From Amia ocellicauda (lineage: Eukaryota > Chordata > Actinopteri > Amiiformes > Amiidae), in assembly GCF_036373705.1 (NCBI RefSeq), contig NC_089856.1, forward strand, positions 31,220,298 through 31,284,297: DNA of 64,000 nt, in the 5' to 3' direction. Below the pieces are notes generated by a model, which worked only from the letters and a program-made list of their open reading frames with translations, was not told the origin of the DNA and did not search any database. Shown here one piece after another: positions 12,101-23,379 of this stretch. Both the position numbers and the translations under genes were made by a program. Position 1 is the first letter of the stretch. Every line of letters starts with the position of its first letter.

Positions 12101-15100
12101 GGAAAGCCAAACAAATAAAAAATATATATATTACGGTGTATAACTTTACTATTGTCGAGTTTTTGTAATAACTTACATTTCTTACCTAACAATGTGCTCT
12201 TTAGCCTGCAGGGCCTCTGACAGTCTGGCCACCTGAGCACGGAGTTGATGCTGCTGGAGCCCAACGCTGCGGACAAACTCATCCTGCGTGTGCAGAGTGG
12301 CCCGGAGTTCAGCTTTTTCCTCACTCAGCACCTGGATACACAGAACAGGGTTGCGACGTTCTTCAATTTATCAAAATATAGACAACTGCACACTTTGTGC
12401 TTCATAAAGCCATAACTCAATTCTTAAAACATGCAAGCACTTCCAATTAAAAGGTGCATCTGGTTATAACAACTGAAGACAGATGCTCAGCTCCATCAAC
12501 ACTGGGTCTAGAGCTTTCCTCTTTGCATAACATCAAATTGAGACTCAATTATAGTCAAAAGTAATTAAAATGAAATTAATGCATTACGAACTTATATATG
12601 ATACATATATTGTGGTGTAGTGTGCAGTTCAAGCCGTGTGCGTTTGGGGTCATGGCACTGGATTGCAGTCAATAGGGGTAGGTAGGGGCCAGGCAGTCTT
12701 GTTGTCAGTAGTTGGTCCATGTCGGTTTTCCAGGTTTTCTCATATGGTTCAAGGTTGGAATCCAGGTGGTCAGTCAGTTGACTTTTCATTCTCTCTCTCA
12801 TTCGTCTCGCTCGTAAACACTTCTATTGACCACCCACGTTTCCCTGGAGGTTCAGGTTTCGAGATGAGCTGCAGGTTTGTTCACCTGGCTTAGTTCGACA
12901 GATGATTGACATTGAGCGTCCCATGTGTGGCACGGTGTCACATTATATATTATCAACTCTTTCATCGTGTTTTCCCATCTCCCCTTCTCCCATCTCTAGC
13001 ACGGCTGGACCAAAGCCTACCGTGCTGACCTGCAGTTCCCGCTGGGAGTCCCCCAGCTCCCCCTGCAGCAGGCTGAAGCGCTCCAGCTCCAACTCCTGGG
13101 CATGCAGGGTATCCTGGGCCCTCTGCAACTGGCTCCGCAGACGCCGCACCTCAGCAAGGCCCACCAGCTCACTCTGCTCCTGCTGACGGCTGGAAGTCTG
13201 TGACAGGTGGGCAGCCGACTGCTGCGTAACAAAGAAATGGGCACAACACCCAGTAGGTTTATTTCTGCACTGCACCATGAATTAAGGGTAAGCTTCAGTG
13301 AATCATATATTTGGGTTACAGAAGCCCAGCACAGCTACCTGTTGGGTCTTAGCCCCCCTATTTATTGTCTTAAATGTCAAAGTAAAATTCACTACCCAGC
13401 CTTCAGCATGAAAGTTTCCTATGCAATTAAACACAACATAATGTTATCATGTTCTGACTGCTCTACAAAGTGGTACCTGTATGAGTTGATGCTGCTCTGC
13501 CAGTGCTTTCCTCTGGGCCTCTAGAGAGGCCACCTGCTTCTGGTACTGCACGCGCTGCTGCTCCCACTCAACAGACTTCTGACGGAACTCCTGACAGACG
13601 ACACGAGTCGGTCAGAAACTATCCTAAAGACATTGTTTAGTTGCCCCTGTACAAACTATTCAATCAAGCTATCATGATACACACTTTTTTTTTTGAGACC
13701 ACACCGTAATAACAGTAAAACTGAACTGAAATCTTCCCATTTTCAGGAGAAATCTGTACCAAGGGATAAACAGCAACTTGCTTCCCTGATATTTTCTTAA
13801 AACTGTCACAATTTACCTTGACAGGTGCACATAATGTCATCTGTAACCCTCATGTGCCAAGGAGTATATGATGGGGAAAAGCAGAGCGCTACATTACCTC
13901 TATCTTGCCGTTTAGTCGGCTCACTTCTGTCCTGTCTTCCTCTCGGCTCCTGGCTCCTTCCCTGGCTTCCTTAAGCTGCTTGCGCTGGAGTTTCTCATAG
14001 CTTCGCTTAAGCTTGGATAACTGTAGAAATGTCAATTTGTCAGTAGACACACTTATTAGCACAGACTCAGATACATTCAGTGCATGTTATTTTGTTTCAT
14101 TACTTTGACAGCATTTTATATTAATGATTTCCTCTGAGGCGTAATTTCTAAATGGGACTGTGTCTTCTACCACAGTGCTGCAGCACACAGATATTGGAGT
14201 TTTGCACTGATCCATATTTCTTTGTGAAGTGCTGCATTGAAGCGCTGCGGTCCACAGTCTTAAAACATGAGCCTGGAGGAGACTCACCTCTTCCCGTACT
14301 CGCTGAAGCTGTTCCTCATATTTGGACACCAGCTCTTGCTTCCCATTCAAGACCTCTTGTAGTTGCTGCCGTAGGATTCCCACCTGGTTAAGCAAGGAGA
14401 ACAATCATCAGATCAACTCAGACCACACTCCCCACCAAAATTCATCTTTGCACAAGACTGCAATTCTGTAAGGAGTGCTATGACAGCAATCTGACCATGC
14501 AAGGCTGGAGAATGTCAGTTATGCATTAACTCCTTTGAGGATGAGGGTGTAGTTTGTATGAATGTATGCTAAAACACAGATTAATGGGGCACTTCAGCTT
14601 CTGAACATATTAAAAGTATGGATGTGAGGAAACTTGAAAAGTGGCTTTTAAATCCCTGAAGAAGGGCACTGGAACACTCTCTCCAAAACAACTGGACAAG
14701 AGAGATGCCACTGTCCAGACAATACAAATATTTAGAATTTACCTAAACTAGATGAGATTTTCTGCCACTTATTGAACATCCATTTTCCAAACCACTACAT
14801 TTGAGCTTCCGTGTAGAATCTCAGTAAGCATGCAAAGCATTCCAACACACTGGCAACTTCCATGCTGGTTCACCTTCAACATTTCCTTTTCCACTACTAA
14901 CTTCACCATCTGAAAGGCAGTGCTTTGGAGATCTAACAAAGCAACAATGGCCTCTTTGATTTTAAATGTCTACCAGGAGTAAAAAGAGACTGTCAGTTTC
15001 CTTCCAAACAGCTTTTATAAATTGCAAATACAGGTGTTATCGAAAACAACCCAATAGAAACACTTCAGCAGGAGTCTCTGGAGTGCATCAGCATTAACGC

Positions 15101-16198
15101 TCGCCATTCTTAATGGCAAAAATAGGATTTCATCACTAACCTGTTTTCCATCTATCATCAACTGGCATTGTTTTGCACCATCTAGTATGCATATATTTTC
15201 AACATGTTTTTTTTTTTAAATCATATAATAATGTAGTCAACCGAGAGCTTCTATTTGGTCTGTTCCTTTCAGAATATAGCTCCAAATATCAATTCATCCA
15301 AGTAAAATATGTATGCGAGATAACCAGGGTTGCAGAGTCTTGCATTAATCACCAAGGAAAGTATTCTCCCATAGCCTTATTTATTGATTTATTGGCAGAA
15401 ACATTTCAACACATTACAAAAGTGTAGTAATACAACAAATACCAAATACAATGTAAAGCATTACTAAAGTGTAGTAGTAGCAGAATGCTCCTTAATACAT
15501 CACAATTGTAAACGACTGTCATGTTATTCTGACAGGTCAAATTTAAAAAGGTACAAGTCCCTCGAAAAGGTACCTCCTTGTGCTTCTGCTCCAGCAGGTC
15601 CCTGGCAGAGTGGAGCTCCCCCTCTTGGGTGTGTAGCCGCCCCTCCAGGGCCTGGGTCTGACTCTCCCACTGGGTCCTCTGGTGGGCCACCATGATGTCA
15701 ATCTGGCGCATCAGCTCCTGAAGCTCTGGCTCACATGATGTCAAAATGGAGCTGGGAAGGAAAGACACTGATAGTATTTATATTGTCCAGTTAGATGTTT
15801 TTTTTTTGTTGTTGTTGTTTTTTTTACGTACTAGGCCACCTAATTCATAGTTTGTCAATATGTGTTTAAACTCTTACCTGCTGTGATCAAACTAACTGAG
15901 AAAACTGATGCTCTAAGGCCCACTGGTGGTGAATGAAGATGTTTTCCTATCATGTAGCAGACTGGAACAATGTTGTACTATAGCAAGACAACTATCAAGA
16001 TGTGAATACATAAAATACTATGGAGATGAGTTTTTAAGCATCATTTTAGCTACTAAAGTAATCCAGAAGTACATAAATGTAACCTTTAATGTACAATTCA
16101 TTACATGTTATTAAGTTACATTATTCAATGTGCATTAAATAATAATTTAACTCCTACCTCCCAGGTTGATCCTGTAATGTCTCCAGAAAGGCATCCAT
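9127..16198 (-). CDS. cep63: cep63, centrosomal protein of 63 kDa (14 coding exons)
   Basis: Coding exons, in transcript order on the minus strand: 16198-16158, 15751-15574, 14383-14288, 14020-13898, 13590-13477, 13221-13030, 12331-12186, 12096-11950, 11775-11661, 11289-11092, 10865-10779, 10467-10265, 9879-9546, 9303-9127. All junctions are GT-AG and phases agree, giving 2,151 nt and 716 aa (human CEP63 is about 703). The start [10 protein letters not shown] leads directly into [18 protein letters not shown], a hallmark of the family's N-terminus. [15 protein letters not shown] marks the middle, and [13 protein letters not shown] the conserved C-terminal motif. The protein is almost wholly predicted coiled coil, with a Ser/Pro-rich segment in the 334-nt exon. 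The known family role is at the mother centriole with CEP152, in centriole duplication and mitotic entry. The gene lies head to head with lsm2, with three tRNA genes between. Confidence 0.95.
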
Positions 16199-16827
16199 TT
16201 CCGATTGATCCTAAAGGGATATCCCTGCTAAAATATAAAATAATAAATCCCGCTACCATCGACCCAGACAACAAAGACCTGTACGTTATTAAGGTAGCCG
16301 TTCATCTGTATGATCAATTCATCAATCAACTAACTAAATCAAGTCATGTACCAGAAAAGGCATTATGTAAGGGTAGGCAAGGTCATATTCATAGACGATT
16401 GGTGAAGTAGAATCCACATCGAATGTAGAATTGAAATAAACAGTCAAAGTTTTCAGTGAATTCTGAATATTTGCTTAAACAGGCCAAAAAAGCAGGCGCA
16501 GACTTTGACAGATGCAGAAGGTGAACTGAGTTAAACCCTCTACGAAATACATCCTGCATAAATAATCAAACCCTAAGCTAAAATCACCACCGTTGTTTCG
16601 TTTTGAAAACAACTCACTCAGCCAGAAAGCTGTCTCATAACCGTTTACGCTTCATAATACAAACCACGTGCTTTTCTTTTGACGCAAAGCTGCAGAAATA
16701 ACAACATGTCACGATATTACACCTATATTCACTTCACAAAAATCCGTAGCAGGTAACAATCTTTTCAAAACAGTGCCCAGAACAAGTTTAAATATGAAGC
16801 GATTGTGCGCAAAAGCGCTGCCGAACA

Positions 16828-16846
16828 GCATGTTGGGAAAAGTAGT
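16828..16846 (-). promoter_or_regulatory. ZNF143/THAP11-like promoter element upstream of cep63
   Basis: The minus strand reads ACTACTTTTCCCAACATGC, a close match to the vertebrate SBS-type promoter motif (ACTACAANTCCCAGCATGC). It lies about 630 bp upstream of the cep63 start codon and just before the first tRNA gene, where an untranslated first exon and the core promoter of cep63 would be expected. The motif match is visible; that it drives cep63 is inference. Confidence 0.5.
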
Positions 16847-16912
16847 TCTGACGGTACATCCGGTGAAGACGCTTGAGATGGGAATAAGATCACTTCCTTC
16901 TTCTAAGTCCAC

Positions 16913-16984
16913 GGCTCGTTGGTCTAGGGGTATGATTCTCGCTTAGGGTGCGAGAGGTCCCGGGTTCAAATCCCGGACGAGCCC
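16913..16984 (+). tRNA. tRNA-Pro (anticodon AGG)
   Basis: A 72-nt cloverleaf. The 7-bp acceptor stem GGCTCGT/ACGAGCC has discriminator C, the anticodon stem CTCGC/GCGAG encloses loop TTAGGGT, and the T arm is CCGGG/CCCGG around TTCAAAT. The A box (TGGTCTAGGGG) and B box (GGTTCAAATCC) are intact. The anticodon AGG (wobble base at 16945) would be edited to IGG and read CCU/CCC. There is no intron. A T-rich tract just downstream can act as the Pol III terminator. Confidence 0.97.
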
Positions 16985-17151
16985 TTTATTTCACTTTTTA
17001 GTAATGTTAATATATACACTACTGAGCAGTAGCTCACGGGTAGTACGGGTAGCTATGATCATTGACTGGTTTGATATCTATTAACGACCCAAGTTCGTGA
17101 AAGTATGGCTGCCATTACTCGATAAACCTAACTGGACACACAGCGATGCGT

Positions 17152-17223
17152 GGCTCGTTGGTCTAGGGGTATGATTCTCGCTTCGGGTGCGAGAGGTCCC
17201 GGGTTCAAATCCCGGACGAGCCC
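17152..17223 (+). tRNA. tRNA-Pro (anticodon CGG)
   Basis: Identical to the tRNA-Pro at 16913-16984 at every position except the wobble base (17184), which is C. The anticodon is CGG, reading CCG. The cloverleaf and internal promoter boxes are intact and there is no intron. Confidence 0.97.
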
Positions 17224-17299
17224 AGAACTGTGCATTTTGAAAGACGGAAGAACACATATTTTGTACTTACAATGAAAAGAGCATAAGAACTTAAGATAG

Positions 17300-17505
17300 T
17301 TTAGAAACGAGAGGAGGTCATTCGCCCCATAGTGCTCGTTTGGTGTCGATTAATAACGGGGTGATCCAAGAATCCTATCCAGTCTATTTTTGAATGTTCC
17401 CAAATTTTCTGCTTCACCCACATGGCTGGGGAGTTTGTTCCAGACTGTGACGACTCTCTGTGTGAAGAAGTGTCTCCTGTTTTCCTTCTTGAATGTCTTG
17501 AATCA
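17300..17505 (-). mobile_element. LINE fragment, C-terminal end of reverse transcriptase ORF
   Basis: The minus strand encodes RRHFFTQRVVTVWNKLP followed by a segment ending NLGTFKNRLDRIL. This is the conserved tail of L2/CR1/Rex-type LINE ORF2 (FxxRVVxxWNxLP...FKxxLD). Only the 3' end is present, as is usual for 5'-truncated insertions, and a stop follows shortly after. It sits between the second and third tRNA-Pro genes. The exact clade cannot be set from so short a piece. Confidence 0.75.
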
Positions 17506-17682
17506 TATGAATATGAATGGAGGCGGATGTTGGGATGGTGTGAGTCGCTGTAGCCTATGGAAAAGTGTGTTGGTTTTCCGAGCATTTCGCTCTTTTAATT
17601 AAATCCCGCAGCTTCACTAAAGCGTTTAACAAAATTATGATTTCATGAAGTTCTCTCTCTAAACAGAGCCTCTTTCTCAGGC

Positions 17683-17754
17683 GGCTCGTTGGTCTAGGGG
17701 TATGATTCTCGCTTTGGGTGCGAGAGGTCCCGGGTTCAAATCCCGGACGAGCCC
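17683..17754 (+). tRNA. tRNA-Pro (anticodon TGG)
   Basis: The third copy, again identical except for wobble base T (17715). The anticodon is TGG (UGG), which reads CCA and by wobble CCG. The acceptor, D, anticodon and T arms are intact, and an oligo-T terminator (GTTTTT) follows within a few bases. Confidence 0.97.
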
Positions 17755-18160
17755 AGTTTTTCCTTTTTCTTCTTAGCGATGAAATGTATAACTAACTGAG
17801 CGGGCCAGAAATTATATCTATACATATAACAATGTATACAATTACACTGTTTATGTCAACTAATGAAAGTATATCTTCTGGATGTACAAACATATGCATG
17901 TATTGCTATTAATCTTTACTACTAATAAAATCAAAATTAATCAATACCCCTTGGTATTTCTCTATAACATGCATATTTCTAAATGTTTACATTAATTTAA
18001 GGTATACATACAATTGTATATATTTTAAGGGATTGTTCGGGCAACAAAAAGTTCATTTTTAGACCACTAGAGAGCAACTATGTATTCTGTTTTAACAATG
18101 TTTAACAAGACTTGTGGCATAAGTTACTTAATTAGCCCTATGTTACATATTCCAATGTTC

Positions 18161-18197
18161 AAACAAACAAACAAACAAACAAACAAACAAACAAACA
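18161..18197 (+). repeat. (AAAC)n microsatellite
   Basis: About nine tandem AAAC units upstream of the lsm2 promoter. Confidence 0.95.
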
Positions 18198-18320
18198 TCT
18201 ACAAGCCTTTAGCTGTAGCCGTCCCAGATGCATCAACGTATTTACTAACCGTGTGGCATAATGCGCACGGCGTTTTTTTATGACGTAGCACGAACGGCCC
18301 CTTTAGATTCGGGATTTCAA

Positions 18321-18339
18321 ATCTCGTTCTCCACGAGAT
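18321..18339. promoter_or_regulatory. Inverted repeat in the lsm2 promoter region
   Basis: A perfect 7-bp inverted repeat ATCTCGT / ACGAGAT around a 5-nt spacer, about 55 bp upstream of the lsm2 ATG. A CRE-like TGACGTAG lies just upstream, near 18281. The region is CpG-containing and is the likely lsm2 core promoter. Function is inferred from position. Confidence 0.3.
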
Positions 18340-18391
18340 AATGACGCAGAAATAACGCGCCGTTACGCGATAGAGGCTTTGCTGCTTGAAA

Positions 18392-19913
18392 ATGGTAACA
18401 TAAGTTTTTACTTCATTTTATGCTTAATGCGTTTTAATGACCTGTTTTACATTTATTTTTGTAATTGATTTTCATAAGAATAAACGCATAGTTTTCCTTA
18501 AGTGCGTCACAACATCAAAAGTCGGACTAAAGCTAGTTAAGTTATTGAAAGGAATACCTTTTCAATACGAAACTATTTCAACGTGATTCTGAAATAGTAT
18601 CATTTATTTATCACTAATAAAATAGTTTCAGTTTAGTAAACGAGCGTCTCTTTCCTGGGATTAATGTATCTTTGCGTCATAAGCATTGTCTTCTGTGGTC
18701 AGCTCACTCACCATGCTACTAAACCAGATCAAAATGTATAAGAAATCCTTAATCAAATTGAAATGCAGCATGTTCAGCATCTACGAAGACCTTAAACTCC
18801 AATGATGCCAAATGAATTTCGGTTTGGAAAACTAAAATCAATCTGTGATATAGAAACGACATTGTCTTTTGATTATGGTATGTGATTTGCACGTTGATAA
18901 GGCTGTATTGGAAATGCGGATCAGTCACAAACGTCTTGTTTTCTATCGCAGCTGTTCTACTCGTTTTTTAAGTCGTTGGTGGGGAAAGACGTTGTTGTGG
19001 AGCTGAAGAATGATTTAAGGTGAGGATTATAATAGTTAATGCCGGTTCAGTTGATTTTAATTCCTGAAAATACGTCTCCAGAGTCATGGCTCTTGCCTAC
19101 AATGATTTAGAACTTGACTTTTATTAGAGATAATCCAACATCAAGGCAGTTACTGTATGTGGTATATTGTGTGCAGCCAGTACAAATGTATATTGAAATG
19201 CCTTGTTCCTCTCACACCAAATGGATTTGCTTCTGGTCTTTTTATATGAAGAATATAAAATACTCAGGATGTTTAAAGCTGTTATTTTTAACAAGCCTAT
19301 TGATGCATGTTTCTGTGCTTTTTAGTATCTGCGGGACGCTCCATTCTGTTGATCAGGTATGTTTATTTGTATTTTATTTCTCTGGCATGTAGTGCTAATG
19401 TAATGCCTATTTCCAGCTACACATGTAAGCCGGTGCTGAAAGCATTTGGTCAATTGAGTTGCTGCCCCGTGGTTTTAAACTGTTAAAGATTTCTTTTGCA
19501 ATTATTTTGCTGCAATATGTCAACATTTTCTGCATTATTCCAACTGAGAAGCACACTTGTTCTCTCCTCTTTTTCTTTAGTACCTGAACATCAAGCTCAC
19601 CGACATCAGTGTGACCGATCCAGAGAAGTACCCCCACATGGTGAGTTACATTGACAGTTGGAGGCATCAGGCTTCCACAAATTACACTGCAGTTAAGATC
19701 TATATATTTATGGAAATGGAGTATTTTAAACCGTAAACCTCTGGGTGAATGAAGTCCATCACAGTGCCTTTGACTTGTTTCCTGCAGCTGTCGGTGAAGA
19801 ACTGTTTCATCCGTGGCTCTGTCGTGCGGTATGTGCAGCTCCCGGCGGATGAAGTGGACACACAGCTGTTGCAGGATGCGGCGCGCAAGGAGGCCATGCA
19901 GCAGAAACAGTGA
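18392..19913 (+). CDS. lsm2: lsm2, U6 snRNA-associated Sm-like protein LSm2 (5 coding exons)
   Basis: Exons: 18392-18394, 18952-19019, 19326-19356, 19581-19640, 19788-19913. All introns are GT-AG and the phases join to 288 nt and 95 aa, the length of human LSM2. The first coding exon contributes only the ATG, which is followed at once by GTAACA. The product starts MLFYSFFKSLVGKDVVVELK (Sm1 motif), continues with CGTLHSVDQYLNIKLTD, and has the Sm2 signature IRGSVVRYVQLP at about residues 64-75, before a short basic/glutamine tail. It is essentially identical to the vertebrate protein. LSm2 is a ring subunit of nuclear LSm2-8 (binds the U6 snRNA 3' end) and cytoplasmic LSm1-7 (mRNA decapping and decay). 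The gene is divergent from cep63. Confidence 0.98.
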
Positions 19914-21559
19914 TCCAGCTTTGGGAGGGGGTGGGGTGGGGTGGGTTGGGTGGGGGGGGGCACACATCAGGGATAGTCTAAAACACATTTGCTGAGACTT
20001 CAGTAAGACAACTATTAAAAAGCTACACCTTTTATTTCCCAACTTTTTGTCATCAGTCTAAAAAAAAACATAACAAAAAAACCACCTCAGCCTGTTCACA
20101 ATTTTGTGTCAAGCCTCAAGAGTATTTATTCTCACTCCTGTTTCTGGATTCTTCTGGTTTTCCTTCCAGCTGAGCTCTTAATTCCTGAATTCAGTCAATT
20201 AATGACTTAATTGATCTAAAAGACTACTGCTTGAAGATCATTAGTTAATGTTTTTAAGTTAAAAATACAACTTGCAGGCTTCAGTTCTTGGGGACCAGGA
20301 ATGAGTATAACTGCTTTATCGCTCTACGCCATGCCCTTTAGTTTTGTGTGTGTGGCCAGATAGGGTACCATAACCTACCTCACATGAACAGTAACTTGGG
20401 TGGTAAATTCACTGTGTATCACCTGAACTTATTTTGTTTATCTCTTGTAGGAGATGTGAGGCACTGACTTTTTACTTTTTGGTTTATATCTGGATTGGCA
20501 TAGCTGTAGTTATGCTTTTATAATCTCATAATACAAAAAACACTGCAAGTAAATATAAATTCAGTATAAAAAAAGTCTAATCTGTAAATGATTGGGTCCA
20601 CACTTTAAGAAATTATCCTACATGATGTGTATCTGCTTATATTTGTTATGCAAGTGGTATGTGTTTTTTTTTCTGACCTATTTGAAAATTGTAGCTGTAG
20701 TCTCCACTAACAGGATTATACATAATAGAGCCACAATGTTTGTTGCATTTTCCTGGCCATAGGGGGTCCTCTTACCAGCTGTAAGCCTTCGAGACATCTT
20801 TATAAAACATTTATAGTAACTTTTGATAAATGCATGAAGTTATAATACCTTTTCCAAGTGAAATAATTCCCATCATAATTTGTTTTCATAATGCTTGACA
20901 CATCGGTACACTTTTGTACCTCGGTAAAGAAATTAAATATTAGGAACAGTAAAACCTGTTTGTTTTGCAGGGCTATTTGGAACAATTAAGTACTGGAAAT
21001 ATATTTTTTATTAATAGGAAATTCATATATTTTTTTCAGTCCTGATCAGGCAATCTTTTTATGTATATATACTTACTGCCTTCGAACAATGTGGGCAAAT
21101 ACAGTACTGCATTCCCCCCCCCCTTATGTTTTTTTTTTTTTTAATAACAATTTTGGGTAAGCACAACATGTTTGAATTTCTTGTGATGACTGTTCCTAAT
21201 AAACCAGTTACATATTGCATTAAACTTTCCTGCATTTCCAACCATGATCTTCAAATTATTAAAGTTTCTTGCTTTGGTAGTGAGTTTTACGGTTTCATTT
21301 GTTGTTATCCCTGTTGTTTTGAACTGTAAATGCTTTGGATGTTGGCCATTTTAGGGGGCCTTGTGATTTTTGTTTTTGGAAAGCGTTCCACGTTTTGTTT
21401 CGATTATCCATTGTGTAGCCTGTTCATCTTTACATTATAGAAGTAATTTATCTGAAAGTGTGGAACTTGATGTTTTTGTTTAGAGGAGATGCATGCAGTG
21501 CAAAGTAAATTCAGAATGTTTTTGTTTTTGAGATCGTGGTTATTTTGTTATGATGTGGT

Positions 21560-21565
21560 AATAAA
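21560..21565 (+). terminator. Candidate distal poly(A) signal of lsm2
   Basis: AATAAA about 1.65 kb past the lsm2 stop. An earlier AATAAA at 21198-21203 and ATTAAA near 21219 could give shorter 3' UTRs. The region 19914-21760 holds no other gene. Which signal is used is unknown. Confidence 0.35.
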
Positions 21566-21707
21566 ATTAACTTTTTCTTTACTACCAGTGGCAAGCGCTT
21601 TTATCCATCCATCATAAACTGCTGTAGAAGTTAAATTATTCTAAAAAGTTTCTAGAAGTTTTCTAAATGGAAATTGGCCTGCTTTACTATATATGGGTAA
21701 ATATTAA

Positions 21708-21716
21708 TCACAATGC

Positions 21717-21749
<33 letters not shown>

Positions 21750-22838
21750 TCCACAACACAGCATACACTCACCTAAAGGATTATTAGGAACACCATACAA
21801 ATACTGTGTTTGACCCCCTTTCGCCTTCAGAACTGCCTTAATTCTACATGGCATTGATTCAACAAGGTGCTGAAAGCATTCTTTAGAAATGTTGGCCCAT
21901 ATTGATAGGATAGCATCTTGCAGTTGATGGAGATTTGTGGGATGCACATCCAGGGCACGAAGCTCCCGTTCCACCACATCCCAAAGATGCTCTATTGGGT
22001 TGAGATCTGGTGACTGTGGGGGCCAGTTTAGTACAGTGAACTCATTGTCATGTTCAAGAAACCAATTTGAAATGATTCGACCTTTGTGACATGGTGCATT
22101 ATCCTGCTGGAAGTAGCCATCAGAGGATGGGTACATGGTGGTCATAAAGGGATGGACATGGTCAGAAACAATGCTCAGGTAGGCCGTGGCATTTAAACGA
22201 TGCCCAGTTGGCACTAAGGGGCCTAAAGTGTGCCAAGAAAACATCCCCCACACCATTACACCACCACCACCAGCCTGCGCAGTGGTAACAAGGCATGATG
22301 GATCCATGTTCTCATTCTGTTTACGCCAAATTCTGACTCTACCATCTGAATGTCTCAACAGAAATCGAGACTCATCAGACCAGGCAACATTTTTCCAGTC
22401 TTCAACTGTCCAATTTTGGTGAGCTTGTGCAAATTGTAGCCTCTTTTTCCTATTTGTAGTGGAGATGAGTGGTACCCGGTGGGGTCTTCTGCTGTTGTAG
22501 CCCATCCGCCTCAAGGTTGTACGTGTTGTGGCTTCACAAATGCTTTGCTGCATACCTCGGTTGTAACGAGTGGTTATTTCAGTCAAAGTTGCTCTTCTAT
22601 CAGCTTGAATCAGTCGGCCCATCCTCCTCTGACCTCTAGCATCAACAAGGCATTTTCGCCCACAGGACTGCCGCATACTGGATGTTTTTCCCTTTTCACA
22701 CCATTCTTTGTAAACCCTAGAAATGGTTGTGCGTGAAAATCCCAGTAACTGAGCAGATTGTGAAATACTCAGACCGGCCCGTCTGGCACCAACAACCATG
22801 CCACGCTCAAAATTGCTTAAATCACCTTTCTTTCCCAT
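21708..22838 (-). CDS. Tc1/mariner transposase, DD36E type, stop codon lost
   Basis: A single open frame. The N-terminal paired-like DNA-binding region contains an HTH (LLGFSRTTISRVYKEW, about residues 31-46). The catalytic DDE domain has D155 (WSDESRF), D246 (FQQDNAPCH) and E283 (SPDLNPIEHLW). There are 36 residues between D246 and E283, not the usual 34 of Tc1, which matches the DD36E (Incomer-type) group. The core protein should end after GGQTQY at about residue 346. In the copy at 50405-51625 the next codon is TAG, but here it is TTG (21800-21798), so the frame runs through the terminal inverted repeat into flanking (TA)n, adding a YIYIYI tail. Otherwise no lesion is visible, so activity is conceivable. 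Confidence 0.92.
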
Positions 22839-22986
22839 TCAGACATTCAGTTTGGAGTTCAGGAGATTGTCTTGACCAGGACCACACCCCTAAATGCATT
22901 GAAGCAACTGCCATGTGATTGGTTGGTTAGATAATTGCATTATTGAGAAATTGAACAGGTGTTCCTAATAATCCTTTAGGTGAGTG
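21766..22986 (-). mobile_element. Tc1-like DD36E transposon, full length (copy 1)
   Basis: A 1,221-bp element bounded by perfect 29-bp terminal inverted repeats (left end CACTCACCTAAAGGATTA..., right end its exact reverse complement, ending GGTGAGTG). The flanking TA dinucleotides (21764-21765 and 22987-22988) are the duplicated target. It encodes one transposase on the minus strand. A (TA)n run lies just outside the left end. The same-length relative at 50405-51625 shows the ends are correct. Confidence 0.95.
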
Positions 22987-23082
22987 TATATCCTATGTAT
23001 TAATGTGCAGTAGTGATAACAAAACCTGTTTCGGGGAGATAAAATGCATCAGGAAATTGATCTTTCTGCCCTTTCTATTTGA

Positions 23083-23355
23083 CTGTGTATTTGGAGACTG
23101 ACGTACCCTATCAAGTTGTCTACAAAAGTGTCACAAATACCTGCCACTATAGAAAGTGGTGTAACAGAAGTATTTTTTGAAGGGTATACTTTCAACAATC
23201 AAATATGGGGCCTTCTTGAACAAACAAGCTCTACAGAAGGTGGTTTCTTGAATGTTGTTGGTTCAGTAGAAGCTGGTGCATTTGAGGGTTTGACTAACAT
23301 TATAGAAATTGAGTCTGCAAACATGCCTCTCCTCTCTGCCTGTGGGTGCATTTAA
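23083..23355 (+). pseudogene. Leucine-rich-repeat-like exon fragment
   Basis: The open frame contains VSQIPATIESGVTEVFFEG and, further on, AGAFEGLTNIIEIESANMPL. This spacing is typical of an LRR N-terminal cap followed by a repeat (IPxxIxxxVTEVxF...GAFxGLTNIxxIE). An insert of unusual sequence sits between the two blocks. There is no initiator, splice context or second repeat. It lies between a Tc1 element and a LINE fragment. Probably a decayed exon or retro-fragment; the family assignment is a judgement by eye. Confidence 0.3.
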
Positions 23356-23379
23356 TTATTTTCTGCAGATTTTGCCTCC

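Noticed and set aside
19407-20042. 211-aa minus-strand frame across lsm2
   Set aside because: Antisense shadow of lsm2 exons 4-5 and introns; no conserved domain.
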